A program made the position numbers and the translations under genes. 48,325 nucleotides of DNA from Gammaproteobacteria bacterium (GTDB taxonomy: Bacteria; Pseudomonadota; Gammaproteobacteria; Chromatiales; Chromatiaceae): the NCBI GenBank assembly GCA_011389885.1, contig JAABTK010000029.1, forward strand, positions 1 through 48,325, given 5' to 3'. Numbering within the stretch: position 1 is the stretch's first letter; every line of letters starts with the position of its first letter. The notes below the pieces were generated by a model, which saw nothing but the letters and a program-made list of their open reading frames with translations, was not told where the DNA came from and searched no databases. Positions 11,527 through 20,552 of this stretch are shown piece by piece.

Positions 11527-12339
11527 TCAAAACAGCGAAGAGGAAAGCTCTTCCACCGCCGCCAGCATCTCGGGGTCGTCGGTGAGGGCCTGGGCGATGG
11601 CCCCGTGGCAGGCGGAGACCGGCCCGATGCCGCTGGCGATGAGCTTGCCCGCATGCACCAGCAGACGGGTGCTGGCCCCCTCCTCCAGCCCGCTGCCCTT
11701 GAGGTTGCGGGTCATCTCCGCGAAGCGCACCAGCTTGCCGGCCATCTCCGCGTCCAGCCCGCCCTCCTTTTGCACGATGGCGGCCTCCAAATCCGCGGAC
11801 GGATAGTCGAAATCCAGCGCCACGAAACGCTGCCGGGTGCTCTGCTTCAGGTCCTTGAGCACCGACTGGTAGCCGGGGTTGTACGACACGGTCAGCCCGA
11901 ACTCGGGGGCGGCGCGCACCAACTCCCCCAGTTTCTCGATGGGCAGCACCCGGCGGTCGTCCGCCAGCGGGTGGATCACCACCATGGTGTCCTTGCGCGC
12001 CTCCACGATCTCGTCCAAGTAGCAAATGGCCCCGGCGCGCACCGCCTGGGCCAGCGGGCCGTCGATCCAGAGGGTCTCCCCCCCGCGCACCAAATAGCGC
12101 CCCACCAGGTCCGAGGCGGTGAGGTCGTCGTGGCAAGAGACGGTGATCAGCGGCCGCCGCAGTCGCCAGGCCATGTACTCCATGAAGCGGGTCTTGCCGC
12201 AGCCCGTCGGCCCCTTCAGCAGGACCGGCAGGCGATTGCCGTAGGCCGCCTCGAAAATGGCGATCTCATCGCCCACCGGCTCGTAATAGGGCTCTTCGGT
12301 GATCAGGTACTCGTCCAGGTGCAGGGTCTGTGCGGTCAC
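11527..12339 (-). CDS. cbbQ: CbbQ-type MoxR AAA+ ATPase (Rubisco activase subunit; NorQ-like)
   Basis: CbbQ hexamers with CbbO remodel inhibited Rubisco; the close paralogue NorQ/NirQ acts on nitric oxide reductase. The 270-residue product has the family start [15 protein letters not shown], Walker A GPTGCGKT (43-50), the conserved [13 protein letters not shown], Walker B ICYLDE (105-110) and sensor-1 in VSYNPGYQ (N154). I chose GTG at 12337-12339 because AAGGAG lies seven bases upstream and the length then matches the family (about 267-270); the longer frame upstream is not conserved. No cbbL/S/M gene lies upstream, only a repeat-filled gap of about 840 bases, so the target enzyme is encoded elsewhere. 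Confidence 0.9.
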   Translation of the reverse strand: MTAQTLHLDEYLITEEPYYEPVGDEIAIFEAAYGNRLPVLLKGPTGCGKTRFMEYMAWRLRRPLITVSCHDDLTASDLVGRYLVRGGETLWIDGPLAQAVRAGAICYLDEIVEARKDTMVVIHPLADDRRVLPIEKLGELVRAAPEFGLTVSYNPGYQSVLKDLKQSTRQRFVALDFDYPSADLEAAIVQKEGGLDAEMAGKLVRFAEMTRNLKGSGLEEGASTRLLVHAGKLIASGIGPVSACHGAIAQALTDDPEMLAAVEELSSSLF

Positions 12340-12633
12340 GGCAGGCTCCTTGAAGTGAAATTTGGATCTTAGACTAAATTGGGGACGGATTGGGGAAAAG
12401 ACCAGGTTTGTGGGGGAAGCGTGGCCCGTTTCGTTCGCCAGACGGCCCTCGCCGACACCTGACCGCCGGCGCAAGCGATACGACGTCAGGCGAACAGGCG
12501 GCCGCCGGTCATCTCGGCATCAGCCTTTTTCAGGCCAGGTGTTGCAAAATGCCGCGGCCGATGGCGTAGACATCGGTACCGAAGCCGCTCCCGTCAGAGG
12601 CCGTCCGAGGAACGACACGCAACGCTTGGGCTC

Positions 12634-12692
12634 GTGCGGGAGCGAGGCGAAATGGGCCATTGAACCGCAAATGGACGCAAATAAACGCAAAT
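12634..12692 (+). repeat. GAACCGCAAAT-family repeat (copy 1)
   Basis: GTGCGGGAGCGAGGCGAAAT is followed by GGGCCATTGAACCGCAAATG and two further ACGCAAAT units. Related copies are at about 14645-14692 (first half only), 23463-23526 (forward) and 37391-37497 (reverse strand). All are intergenic. Confidence 0.75.
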
Positions 12693-12933
12693 GCTTAGGT
12701 CGCTACAACCTCCGGGGGGGGATGTCGAGGCTTTAGCCGGGTACCTCGTCACGCCGCACCTGCGGCGTCACCGATCCGGCGGCGCCCTGCGTCGCGAGCG
12801 GGCTTGGGCGCTTCGTTCGCCTAAGCACTAAGCACCAGCCACCAAATTGAACCACAGATCAACACGGAGGGACGCAGATGGAGCGGCGGACAGGCATCCC
12901 CGCCCTGGAACGCTGGGACGATCCAGCAAAAAT

Positions 12934-13035
12934 CCCTCCGCGCGCTCTGCGTTCCTCCGCGCCCTCAGCGGTCCTTTGCACCCTCTGCGTCCCTAAATGG
13001 CGTTGTTGCCGCCATTCTGTGCGCAGTTGCACTGG
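12934..13035. repeat. Right half of a CTAG-type MITE-like element (decayed)
   Basis: CTCTGCGTCCCTAAATGGCG, then TTGTT and TGTGCGCAGTTGCACTGG, reproduces the right end of the complete elements, with CTGG in place of the terminal CTAG. Upstream are CGCGCTCTGCGTTCCTCCGC-type arm units. The left terminal repeat is not recognisable. Confidence 0.6.
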
Positions 13036-13181
13036 CTTTGCCCGCTTCGCATTGGGGGATTCCCTTAGGCCGCACGGTAAGAGTCCAGAGCAATTCGGGT
13101 AACCCTACGAATAGCCCCCATTCGCCATATCCCTATACTTTCTGTCCGTACAGGTTTCACAGTGTAATGACGGAGAGCGGA

Positions 13182-14489
13182 ATGCGGAAAAAACAGTTGG
13201 CGTTGATTATGGCGAGTCTTTTGCCGGCTTCGGCTTCGGCAATGAAATTCGACAACGGGTTCGAGCTTCAAGGGCAGTTCAAGGCGATGCATGTGCTAAG
13301 CGCCGAGGACAATGGCTATGATCCCTACGAGGGTACGGGGTATTTGGCCAAGCTCAAGGTGCTGACCCCGGATTATGACGGCCTTCGAGTCGGGGCCGCC
13401 GGTTATTTAAACGGCGATTTACTCGGTTTCACCGATTTTTATTCGGGGCATAAACTGGCGCGCGGGATGTTCGTCAATGGCGACGGCGACTCCGAGGGCC
13501 AGCTCGGCGAGGTCTATGCGCGGTATGAAAAGGACGATTTTCACGCCTTCGGCGGCCGCATGCTGTTATCCACTCCGCTCACCGAGAACAGCTACAGCCT
13601 GATGCCCAACTTCTATACCGCTTTCGGGGGCGGTTACAAGCCGGTGGAACAGATGGAGCTAGAGGTGATGCATATTACGGAAATGTCCTTCGGCTCCCGC
13701 GCCATGACCGACTTCGGGCTGATCGGCGAAGGCACCGGCACCGCCGGCGCCGCGGTGAAGCCCGACACCATCGGCCAAGCTGAGTTTCACGACATCGACC
13801 TAATCACCCTGGGGCCGGGGGCCGAAAGCACCGACGGCATCACCGCCGGCTCGCTGCGCTATGATTTCGGCAATAAGATGAAGCTGGAGGTCTGGGACTA
13901 CTATGCGCACGACATCGCAAACAATTTTTATGCCGACCTAAGCAAGGTGCTGCCGCTGGGCGACAAGCGCAAGCTCAAGCTCTCGGGTCAGCTCTTGGCC
14001 CAAACCGACGCCGGCGCCGCCCTAGCCGGTCCGCTCGATTTCAATCTCGCAGGCGTCAAGGCCGCCTATGTGACGCCCAAGTGGTCCGGCTTCGCGGCCT
14101 TCACCAATTCCAGCGGCGACAGCGCGATGTTGAACGCTTGGGGCGGCGATCCCGCTTACACCTCCAGCATCTTTTCGCGCAACGAGTATCGTGAAAACGT
14201 CAACGCCTGGAAGGTGGGGTTTAAATACAAAATCATGCAAGGGCTCGCGTTCGTGGCCAGCCATGCGCGCTACAGCGAATCCGACACCTTAGGCAAGGTG
14301 GGCGGCGTAGGCAGCGGACTGACCGCCCAAGACGACGCCGACGAGACCGATCTGGTCCTGGTGTATAAGCCGCGCAAGGGCCTGACGTTCAAGACCTTGT
14401 ATGCCGACCGCACCAGCGAATACGACGGCTCCAATGGCAAGGATCTGAGCCAGGGACACTGGCGACTGGTGATGAACTACGCCTTTTAG
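13182..14489 (+). CDS. OprD-family outer-membrane porin
   Basis: The 435-residue product begins with a signal peptide (MRKKQLALIMASLLPASASA) and ends in phenylalanine (RLVMNYAF), as outer-membrane barrels do. The sequence alternates short polar/aromatic strands and turns. Segments such as GYLNGDLLGFTDFYSGH and GSLRYDFGNKMKLEVWDYYAHD resemble OprD-type porins, which admit small solutes such as amino or carboxylic acids. The ATG at 13182 has CGGAGAGCGG upstream; another in-frame ATG at 13167 is possible but would put charged residues before the signal peptide. It is convergent with the c-di-GMP gene downstream. Substrate is unknown. Confidence 0.75.
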   Translation: MRKKQLALIMASLLPASASAMKFDNGFELQGQFKAMHVLSAEDNGYDPYEGTGYLAKLKVLTPDYDGLRVGAAGYLNGDLLGFTDFYSGHKLARGMFVNGDGDSEGQLGEVYARYEKDDFHAFGGRMLLSTPLTENSYSLMPNFYTAFGGGYKPVEQMELEVMHITEMSFGSRAMTDFGLIGEGTGTAGAAVKPDTIGQAEFHDIDLITLGPGAESTDGITAGSLRYDFGNKMKLEVWDYYAHDIANNFYADLSKVLPLGDKRKLKLSGQLLAQTDAGAALAGPLDFNLAGVKAAYVTPKWSGFAAFTNSSGDSAMLNAWGGDPAYTSSIFSRNEYRENVNAWKVGFKYKIMQGLAFVASHARYSESDTLGKVGGVGSGLTAQDDADETDLVLVYKPRKGLTFKTLYADRTSEYDGSNGKDLSQGHWRLVMNYAF

Positions 14490-14644
14490 TACCGCCGCGT
14501 ACAAGGGTCGCACCTCGCCGACCCTAGCGCCTTCGGAACGCAAAGCACGCGGCGGAACGCAGGACGCGCAGAGTGTGGTTTCAGATGCAAGCGCCGAACG
14601 CCCATTGACCAGAGCCACGACAACACAGCCAAACCGCCGGGCTG

Positions 14645-14692
14645 GTGCGGGAGCGAGGCGAAATGGGCCATTCGCCTCGGTCGATCCCGCAC
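14645..14692. repeat. Perfect palindrome between convergent genes (GAACCGCAAAT-family relative)
   Basis: CGAGGCGAA (14654-14662) and TTCGCCTCG (14671-14679) pair perfectly around eight bases. Outer GTGCGGGA/TCCCGCAC arms extend the hairpin to 14645-14692. It lies between the 3' ends of the porin and GGDEF-EAL genes and could stop transcription from both sides, although it lacks a T-run. The left half equals the start of the repeat at 12634. Confidence 0.65.
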
Positions 14693-14757
14693 GCGTCTTC
14701 AAACCTTAGACCCTGCGTTCCCGATAGCCGCTGTTTCGGTGGCGGGGGGGGGCTGTA

Positions 14758-17700
14758 TCAGGGCGTCCGCAGGCCCACGAGGGCATCGAGTTTGCGCATG
14801 ATGGCCGCGTGCAGTTCGCGGATTTCTTGCAGGCTGCCTTGTTGGTGTTCGTCCAACAGCTTGTCCGCTTCTCGATGCACGCGGTGATGCAAATCCCGGA
14901 TCGGTTGCAGCGACGGCTCGGGATAGTTGCTCAGCGCCTCGCCGGCCAGCCACTCACCGAAACGGCATGCGGCAGGGTTCATCTCCGGCAACGGGTGCCG
15001 CTGCGGGTCTTCCAGCCGCCATTCCAGCATGCGCAGCCAGTGGCGGTGCTCAATCGCCGCGAACAGGATGCCGCGATCCTTGTAGCGTAGGCGCGCCGCC
15101 TGCGTCCAGGCCATGGGCGATTGATATTCCCGCAACCAACGCGGCACGGCATCGACGCTCATCGGGCGGGCGATGCCATAGCCCTGCCCGACCTTGCAGC
15201 CGAGGCGAAGCAACATGACGCCGTGCTCTTCGCTCTCCACCCCTTCGGCCACCACGTTGCACCGAAAGGCGTCGGCCAAGCCCATAGCGGCCTCCACGAT
15301 GGAGAAGCTGCCGCTGTCGTGCAGCATTTCGATCACGAAACTCTTATCCAGTTTCAGGGTATCCGCCGGCAGCTCGCGCAAATAGCTGAGGGTGGAATAG
15401 CCGGTGCCGAAGTCGTCCAGCGCGACTTTAATCCCCAAGCGCTGGCCGGCGCGAATCATACGTTTGACCTCATTCGTATCTTCGAGGGCGCTGGTCTCCA
15501 GCACTTCCAGCTCCAAGCGCCGCGGCTCCACCTTCGGATAGCGTTGCAGCAGGCGTTCGATCAACCTAAATACATGCTCATTCTTGAATTCGTGGGCGCT
15601 GACGTTAAGGCTGAGGCCGAAGTCCCAGCCCGCCTCCAGCCATGCCGACAATTGGGCGATTGCGGTTTCAAACACCCACTCGCCGAGCTTGATCATGAGC
15701 GCTTTCTCCTGATTCAACTCGGGCAGAAAGCTATCCGGAAAGCGCAGCCCGTGCTGCGGGTGATTCCAGCGCAGCAAGGCCTCGAATCCCAATACCCGGC
15801 CGCTGGCCATGTTGATCTTGGGCTGATAGTGGAGTTCGAATTCGTCTTGCTTTAAGCCGCGTATAAATTCCCCGATCATCTGGTTTCGGGCCTTTAGCGC
15901 GGTGTCCGTATCCAGATTGAACAGGGTGTATTGGTTCTTGCCGTTGGACTTGGCTTGATACATCGCCTGGTCTGCTTGGCGCAATAGCCCTTCGGGGCCC
16001 ACCTCCTCGACCTGGGGGTAAAAGCTCACCCCGATGCTGGCGGAGACATGCAGTGCGTGATGCGGCCCGCCTTGGCAGTGGATCGGGCGAGACAGGTCGC
16101 CCAGTAACCGATTCAACAGTTGCTGCACCTCGTCGCGACGCCCCAGGTCGCACACCGCGATGACGAATTCATCGCCCCCCAAGCGGGCCACCACGTCTTC
16201 GTCCCTCACCGCCTCCCGCATGCGTCGGGCCAGCGCCATCAGCACGTCGTCGCCCGCCGCGTGGCCGTGGCTGTCGTTAATCCGTTTGAAACCGTCGAGA
16301 TCGATGTAAAGCAGCGCCATCAGCTTCTGACTGCGCTTGCTGCGATGCATTAGGTTTTGCACCAACTCATTGAACAGGAAACGGTTGGGCAGATCGGTCA
16401 AGGCATCGTGCTTGGCGCTATGTTCCAACGCCTCCTGGTGGCGCATTTCGACCGTGATGTCGGTATGAAAACCCACCATGCGCACCGGCTTGCCGTCGCG
16501 GTCGAATTGCGCCTTGGCTCGGGCGAGGATCCATTTCCAACCGCCGTCTTTACAACGCATCCGGTGGCGGACCTCAAACAACAAGGATTGCCCGTTCAAA
16601 TGCCGTTCTAAGGCGGCCATAGCCTTCGCCAGGTCGTCCGGATGCACCCGTTGCCTCCATTCATCGAAACCGGCCCCAATCTCCTCATCGGCATAGCCGA
16701 GCATGCGCTTCCACTGACTGCTGAAGAATACTTGGTCGGACTCGGGATCCCAGTCCCATAGCCCGTCCTGACTCCCGTCAATGGCCAATTGGAAACGCAT
16801 GCGTTCCAAATCCAGTTCCTGGATAATGGCGCGTTCCTTTTGCTGGGCCTGGTAGCGTTCGGTGATGTCGTGGGCGATGCCCAACACCCCTTTGGCGAGT
16901 CCGGCATCATCCGCCAGCGGCACCTTGGTGGTCTCCATCAAGGCCCGGCGGCCGTCACTGGCGAAGGTGATCCACTCCTCGTTGGTCTTCGCCGTCCCGC
17001 TCTGCATGGCGGCCTGGTCGTTGCCGTAAAAGGCGTCGGCCGTCGGCTGATCGAGAAAGGCGTAATCGGTGTTGCCCACGATCTCCTGCTCGCTGGCCCC
17101 CAAAAAGGCCTCGAACCGGGGATTGCACATTAGGTAGACGCCTGCCGGATCCTTGAGCCACAGCAGGTCCGGAATGGTTTCCACAATAAGGCGGTTGATA
17201 CGCAGGGCCTCCTCCAGCGAATCGTGTTCCGCCTGCAACGAAAGTCGGGAGGTGCGCACCATATCGACCATGGCATTCATGCTGTCGGTGAGCACGGAGA
17301 CTTCCCGCAGGCCATAATCCGGAATCGGCGCCTTGGGGATGCCGTCGGCATCGCAGTCTTCGATCACCGCGGCGATTTGCGAAAGCGGCTGCACAATCAT
17401 TTTGCGCACCGCGATCAGCAACAGCAGGATGAGGAAGCCGGCGATTAGCACCGTAGTGAGCCCATTGCGCAGCATCAGGCCGCGCAGTTCGCGCTGTATG
17501 GCATCGTCCGCTAGGTACACGGTGACGGCCCCGACTTCGCCGCCGGATGGGGAGTTCAGGGTCGAGGTTTCGACAAAAAAGGCCCGCTCCAACCACTGTC
17601 GATGGTCCGGGCTCGCGGGATCGAAATCGACGATTCGCCCCGCGGGGTCGCGGATCTTGCCGCTGACATAGGCCGGCTGACCGAGCACTTCGCCCATGCG

Positions 17701-17982
17701 GTAGTCCTGCACCACCACCGCCAACTGGTCGTGCAGCTCAATCTCCGTAGCCACCAGGTTGTCGTACTCATTGATCGCGTAAGACTCGATCAGGCCAATG
17801 ATGTTTTTCTCCAGGGTCGCGATGCTCAAGGCCGATTCCTGCCGCATCTCGGCGATCATTTGGCCCTGCTGGGTCAGATAGACATAAAAGGCATGCGCCC
17901 CGAGGACCCCGAGCACGACCGCCGCGATAAGGCTTCCGAGCAGGCTGTACAGCGACCTGCGGCGCTTCGACTGCTTGCGCAC
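14758..17982 (-). CDS. Membrane PAS-PAS-GGDEF-EAL-CZB cyclic-di-GMP enzyme
   Basis: This 1074-residue inner-membrane protein makes and/or degrades c-di-GMP. Visible in order are TM1 (about 11-36), a periplasmic sensor (37-170), TM2 (about 174-194), a HAMP-like linker, two PAS domains (about 265-375 and 395-510), GGDEF (about 525-690), EAL (700-945) and a C-terminal CZB zinc-binding domain (about 975-1045). GGDEF is intact at 602-606 with an inhibitory RxxD site (RDED, 593-596). The EAL catalytic set is also intact: E734, LNVSA, DDFGTG, KLDKS, AEGVES. CZB ligands are probably H979 or H981, C1006, and H1032 or H1036. The start is GTG, nine bases after the binding-protein gene, so the pair likely forms a periplasmic-signal to c-di-GMP relay. 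Confidence 0.93.
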   Translation of the reverse strand: MRKQSKRRRSLYSLLGSLIAAVVLGVLGAHAFYVYLTQQGQMIAEMRQESALSIATLEKNIIGLIESYAINEYDNLVATEIELHDQLAVVVQDYRMGEVLGQPAYVSGKIRDPAGRIVDFDPASPDHRQWLERAFFVETSTLNSPSGGEVGAVTVYLADDAIQRELRGLMLRNGLTTVLIAGFLILLLLIAVRKMIVQPLSQIAAVIEDCDADGIPKAPIPDYGLREVSVLTDSMNAMVDMVRTSRLSLQAEHDSLEEALRINRLIVETIPDLLWLKDPAGVYLMCNPRFEAFLGASEQEIVGNTDYAFLDQPTADAFYGNDQAAMQSGTAKTNEEWITFASDGRRALMETTKVPLADDAGLAKGVLGIAHDITERYQAQQKERAIIQELDLERMRFQLAIDGSQDGLWDWDPESDQVFFSSQWKRMLGYADEEIGAGFDEWRQRVHPDDLAKAMAALERHLNGQSLLFEVRHRMRCKDGGWKWILARAKAQFDRDGKPVRMVGFHTDITVEMRHQEALEHSAKHDALTDLPNRFLFNELVQNLMHRSKRSQKLMALLYIDLDGFKRINDSHGHAAGDDVLMALARRMREAVRDEDVVARLGGDEFVIAVCDLGRRDEVQQLLNRLLGDLSRPIHCQGGPHHALHVSASIGVSFYPQVEEVGPEGLLRQADQAMYQAKSNGKNQYTLFNLDTDTALKARNQMIGEFIRGLKQDEFELHYQPKINMASGRVLGFEALLRWNHPQHGLRFPDSFLPELNQEKALMIKLGEWVFETAIAQLSAWLEAGWDFGLSLNVSAHEFKNEHVFRLIERLLQRYPKVEPRRLELEVLETSALEDTNEVKRMIRAGQRLGIKVALDDFGTGYSTLSYLRELPADTLKLDKSFVIEMLHDSGSFSIVEAAMGLADAFRCNVVAEGVESEEHGVMLLRLGCKVGQGYGIARPMSVDAVPRWLREYQSPMAWTQAARLRYKDRGILFAAIEHRHWLRMLEWRLEDPQRHPLPEMNPAACRFGEWLAGEALSNYPEPSLQPIRDLHHRVHREADKLLDEHQQGSLQEIRELHAAIMRKLDALVGLRTP

Positions 17983-17991
17983 GGCGGGGGA

Positions 17992-18960
17992 TTATTCCTC
18001 TTCCCGCCCCAGAACGTTGCGCCGTATCAGCGGGAGCTTTTGTTCGATGTTGTCGGCCGATATGGCGAGGATGGGCAGCATTTGCGTCTTTTCCACCGGC
18101 TCGCCGCGCAAATGGGCATGCAGGGTGTTCACCGCCTGTTCGCCCATTAAAAAGGGTTGCTGCATCGCCGCACCCACCAACACGCCTTGCGGAATCAGCT
18201 CCAGGAATTCGGGCTCGGCATCGAAACACAGCAGCAGGATATCGCCTTCGCGCCCGGCATCGGCAATCGCATCCAAGGCCCCCTGGTAACGATCCGACCC
18301 CTGGAGCCACAAGGCCCGCAGGTTCGGATCCGCCGCGATCAACTCGCGGGCGAAATCGTAGGTTTCCTGATAGGAGAAATCCGCTTGTTGCCGTAACCCG
18401 GAGCCGGAGATGCCCGCCTCCTCCAGCGCCCGCATGAACCCGGCGGTGCGGGCCTGACCATTGGCCCGCTTCTGCGGAATCGCAATAATCCCCACCGTGC
18501 CGTCATCCCAGCCGAGGGCCTGCAGGCGTGCGGCCAACACCTGCCCGATTTGATAGGAGCCGGCTCGATTGTCCGAGGCGATGTAACTCACATAGCGCCC
18601 GCCGTCGGCGCCAATGTCTGCAATCACCACCGGCGTCCCGGCGCGCTGCGCCAACTTGAGCACCGTAACCGCGGCCGACGAGTTGGTGGGCGACAGAATC
18701 AGGCCGTCCACGCCCTGCCCCAGCGCAGCCGCGGTGTGCTGCAACTCCCTTTTTGCGCTGTTTTCCGCGCTATACACGGCCACCGTATAGCCCAATTCCT
18801 GCGCCCTCGAACGGATGCCGCGCGCCATAATGTCCCAAAACGGAATGCGCTGATCCGACACCAAATAGGCCAAACGGCCCTTGGACGCCGCTTCGGCCCC
18901 GGCGCCCCCGGCGGCGACACACAGCACCAACCACAAAACCCAACAACCGCATCTTCCCAT
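17992..18960 (-). CDS. Periplasmic sugar-type (Peripla_BP_4) binding protein, signalling partner
   Basis: The 322-residue product has an N-terminal signal peptide (about 1-25, ending AAGGAGAEAA). It then follows the LacI/RbsB periplasmic-binding fold: GRLAYLVSDQRIPFWDIMARG, then GVDGLILSPTNS, VVIADIGAD, YIASDNRAGSYQIGQ and ALWLQGSDRYQGALDAIADAG. No ABC permease or ATPase gene is adjacent. Instead it is followed after nine bases by a membrane GGDEF-EAL protein, so it probably acts as a receptor that presents a ligand to that protein's periplasmic domain, as LuxP does for LuxQ. The ligand is unknown; sugar or AI-2 would fit the family. Function in signalling is inferred from context. Confidence 0.85.
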   Translation of the reverse strand: MGRCGCWVLWLVLCVAAGGAGAEAASKGRLAYLVSDQRIPFWDIMARGIRSRAQELGYTVAVYSAENSAKRELQHTAAALGQGVDGLILSPTNSSAAVTVLKLAQRAGTPVVIADIGADGGRYVSYIASDNRAGSYQIGQVLAARLQALGWDDGTVGIIAIPQKRANGQARTAGFMRALEEAGISGSGLRQQADFSYQETYDFARELIAADPNLRALWLQGSDRYQGALDAIADAGREGDILLLCFDAEPEFLELIPQGVLVGAAMQQPFLMGEQAVNTLHAHLRGEPVEKTQMLPILAISADNIEQKLPLIRRNVLGREEE

Positions 18961-19179
18961 AACCTAAAACCCATCAAAACACCGCAAAACCATCGCCCCT
19001 AGGGCCGCTGCCGGGCCAGCGGGCGAAAACCGCATGCAGCCGGACAGGGCGAAAAAGCCGAGCCGACGTGACGGTATTATGAAACAAAAACCAGCGGTCT
19101 GTCACAGTTTTGGCGCGACCGCCTCGGTTCTTGGCGTAAAAACAAAGCAACCATCCAGTGCGGTCCGCGAATCGCGGCC

Positions 19180-20163
19180 TCAGCCGCCGGTCATCGACAT
19201 CAGGCGCGCGGTGTTCACCACGCCTTTCTCGAACTCATGCCGCTGCGGCTTGCGTTGCATGGCCTGGCTGATCGCGGCCTTAATCGTCTCGTCGTCCGCG
19301 CCCTGTTCCAGCAGCGGGCTGAGTTCGAGCCGGTCCTCCTGGCCCAGGCACAGGTAAAGCACCCCTTGGGCGGACAGGCGCACCCGATTACAGGTGTCGC
19401 AAAAATGCCGCGACATGGGCGTAATGAAGCCGATTTTCAGGTCACTGCCGGCAATACGGGCATAACGGGCCGGGCCGCCGCCGCCCGGCATCAGCGCCGA
19501 CTCCAACGAGTAGCGCGCCGCCAGGCGTTGCCGCACCTCTTCCAGATCCACATAGCGCTCGCTCGCGCGCGCGCCGGCCGCCCCCACCGGCATGGTCTCG
19601 ATGAAGCGCAGGGTGAAGCCGTTTTCCAGGCAGTAATCCACCATCTCGCCCACCTCTTCGAGGTTGCGGTCCCGCATCACCACCATATTGATCTTAATCG
19701 GCGCCAGACCGACTCGCCGCGCCTCGGCTAAGCCGCGCAACACCGCATTCAGGTCGCCGCCGGTGATTTCGCGAAACACCTCAGGCCGCAACGAATCCAG
19801 ACTGACGTTGATGCGACCGATGCCGGCCTCCAGCAAGGCCCCCGCCGCCTCGGCCAGGCGCGACGCATTGGTGCTCAACGACAGGTCGCGCACCCCGGGC
19901 AACGCGCCGATGGCCCGCGCCATTTGCGGCAAATCCCGCCGCACCAAGGGCTCGCCGCCGGTGAGGCGCACCTTGTTGACCCCGAGTTCGGTGAAAAGAC
20001 GCACCAAGCGGGTCAACTCGGCCGCATCGAGCTGGGAGTCGCGTTGTTCGAAGTCGTTGTAGCCCTTCGGGATGCAGTAGAAGCAGCGAAAGTCACAACG
20101 GTCGGTGACCGAAACCCGCAGGTATTCGATATGACGGCCAAATGAATCCACCAAGGTGCGCAT
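19180..20163 (-). CDS. moaA: GTP 3',8-cyclase MoaA (molybdenum cofactor biosynthesis)
   Basis: MoaA is the radical-SAM enzyme that, with MoaC, converts GTP to the pterin precursor of the molybdenum cofactor. The 327-residue product has the N-terminal cluster motif CDFRCFYC (C23, C27, C30), the SAM motif TGGEP, the C-terminal second-cluster cysteines in CDTCNRVR...YLC (C255, C258, C272), and the GG ending required for activity. I chose the ATG at 20161-20163 (MRTLVDSFGRHIEYLRVS), which gives the normal length; the frame is open further upstream but not conserved. No other moa gene is adjacent, and no convincing Moco riboswitch is seen in the 390-base leader. Confidence 0.95.
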   Translation of the reverse strand: MRTLVDSFGRHIEYLRVSVTDRCDFRCFYCIPKGYNDFEQRDSQLDAAELTRLVRLFTELGVNKVRLTGGEPLVRRDLPQMARAIGALPGVRDLSLSTNASRLAEAAGALLEAGIGRINVSLDSLRPEVFREITGGDLNAVLRGLAEARRVGLAPIKINMVVMRDRNLEEVGEMVDYCLENGFTLRFIETMPVGAAGARASERYVDLEEVRQRLAARYSLESALMPGGGGPARYARIAGSDLKIGFITPMSRHFCDTCNRVRLSAQGVLYLCLGQEDRLELSPLLEQGADDETIKAAISQAMQRKPQRHEFEKGVVNTARLMSMTGG

Positions 20164-20552
20164 GAAAAAATCCCCGCATGGTCGGCTAAGGGCGCGGGCG
20201 TCGCCGGTCTTACCCCTTGAGACCCCGCGACAAGCCGCACGATGAGGCCCAAGCATAAGCCAAACCGCCCAAGATTGCGAAGCGCCGAATAGGCTTGGGG
20301 CGGCTGGCGTAACCGACACCGCCGCAACCGATCACCGGCCCCGCCTCGCCGGGATGGGGCCGGCCGAAGGCAATGCGGCAGGTAGGGGCGAAACGTGCTG
20401 AATGCAAACCCCTTGTTGTTTTTTAACCCGCCGAGGTCTTGGCCAAGGGCTGTCGCCTCACCCCGCGGCGGAGCCTACACGCCTTGGCCTCGGCGCCGAA
20501 GCCCGGCAACACGCACCGCCCGGGGTTTTACCCCAAGCGGCTCGGTGCGCCA
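20164..20552. other. Intergenic DNA upstream of moaA; no gene recognised
   Basis: There are about 390 GC-rich bases between moaA and the first complete CTAG element. I see no gene, RNA motif or clear promoter that I can defend. Confidence 0.4.

Larger units (their letters stand above)
12340..13181. other. Intergenic region upstream of cbbQ and the porin gene, with repeats
   Basis: I see no gene in this divergent 840-base gap. It holds one GAACCGCAAAT-family repeat (12634-12692) and, near 12860-13035, decayed arms and the right end of a CTAG-type element. The last 150 bases should contain the porin promoter: TATACT at 13134-13139 is a candidate -10, but no good -35 is visible. Confidence 0.6.

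Noticed and set aside
20164-20552. Molybdenum-cofactor riboswitch upstream of moaA
   Set aside because: The leader is long and GC-rich, but I could not lay out the conserved helices of that motif by eye.
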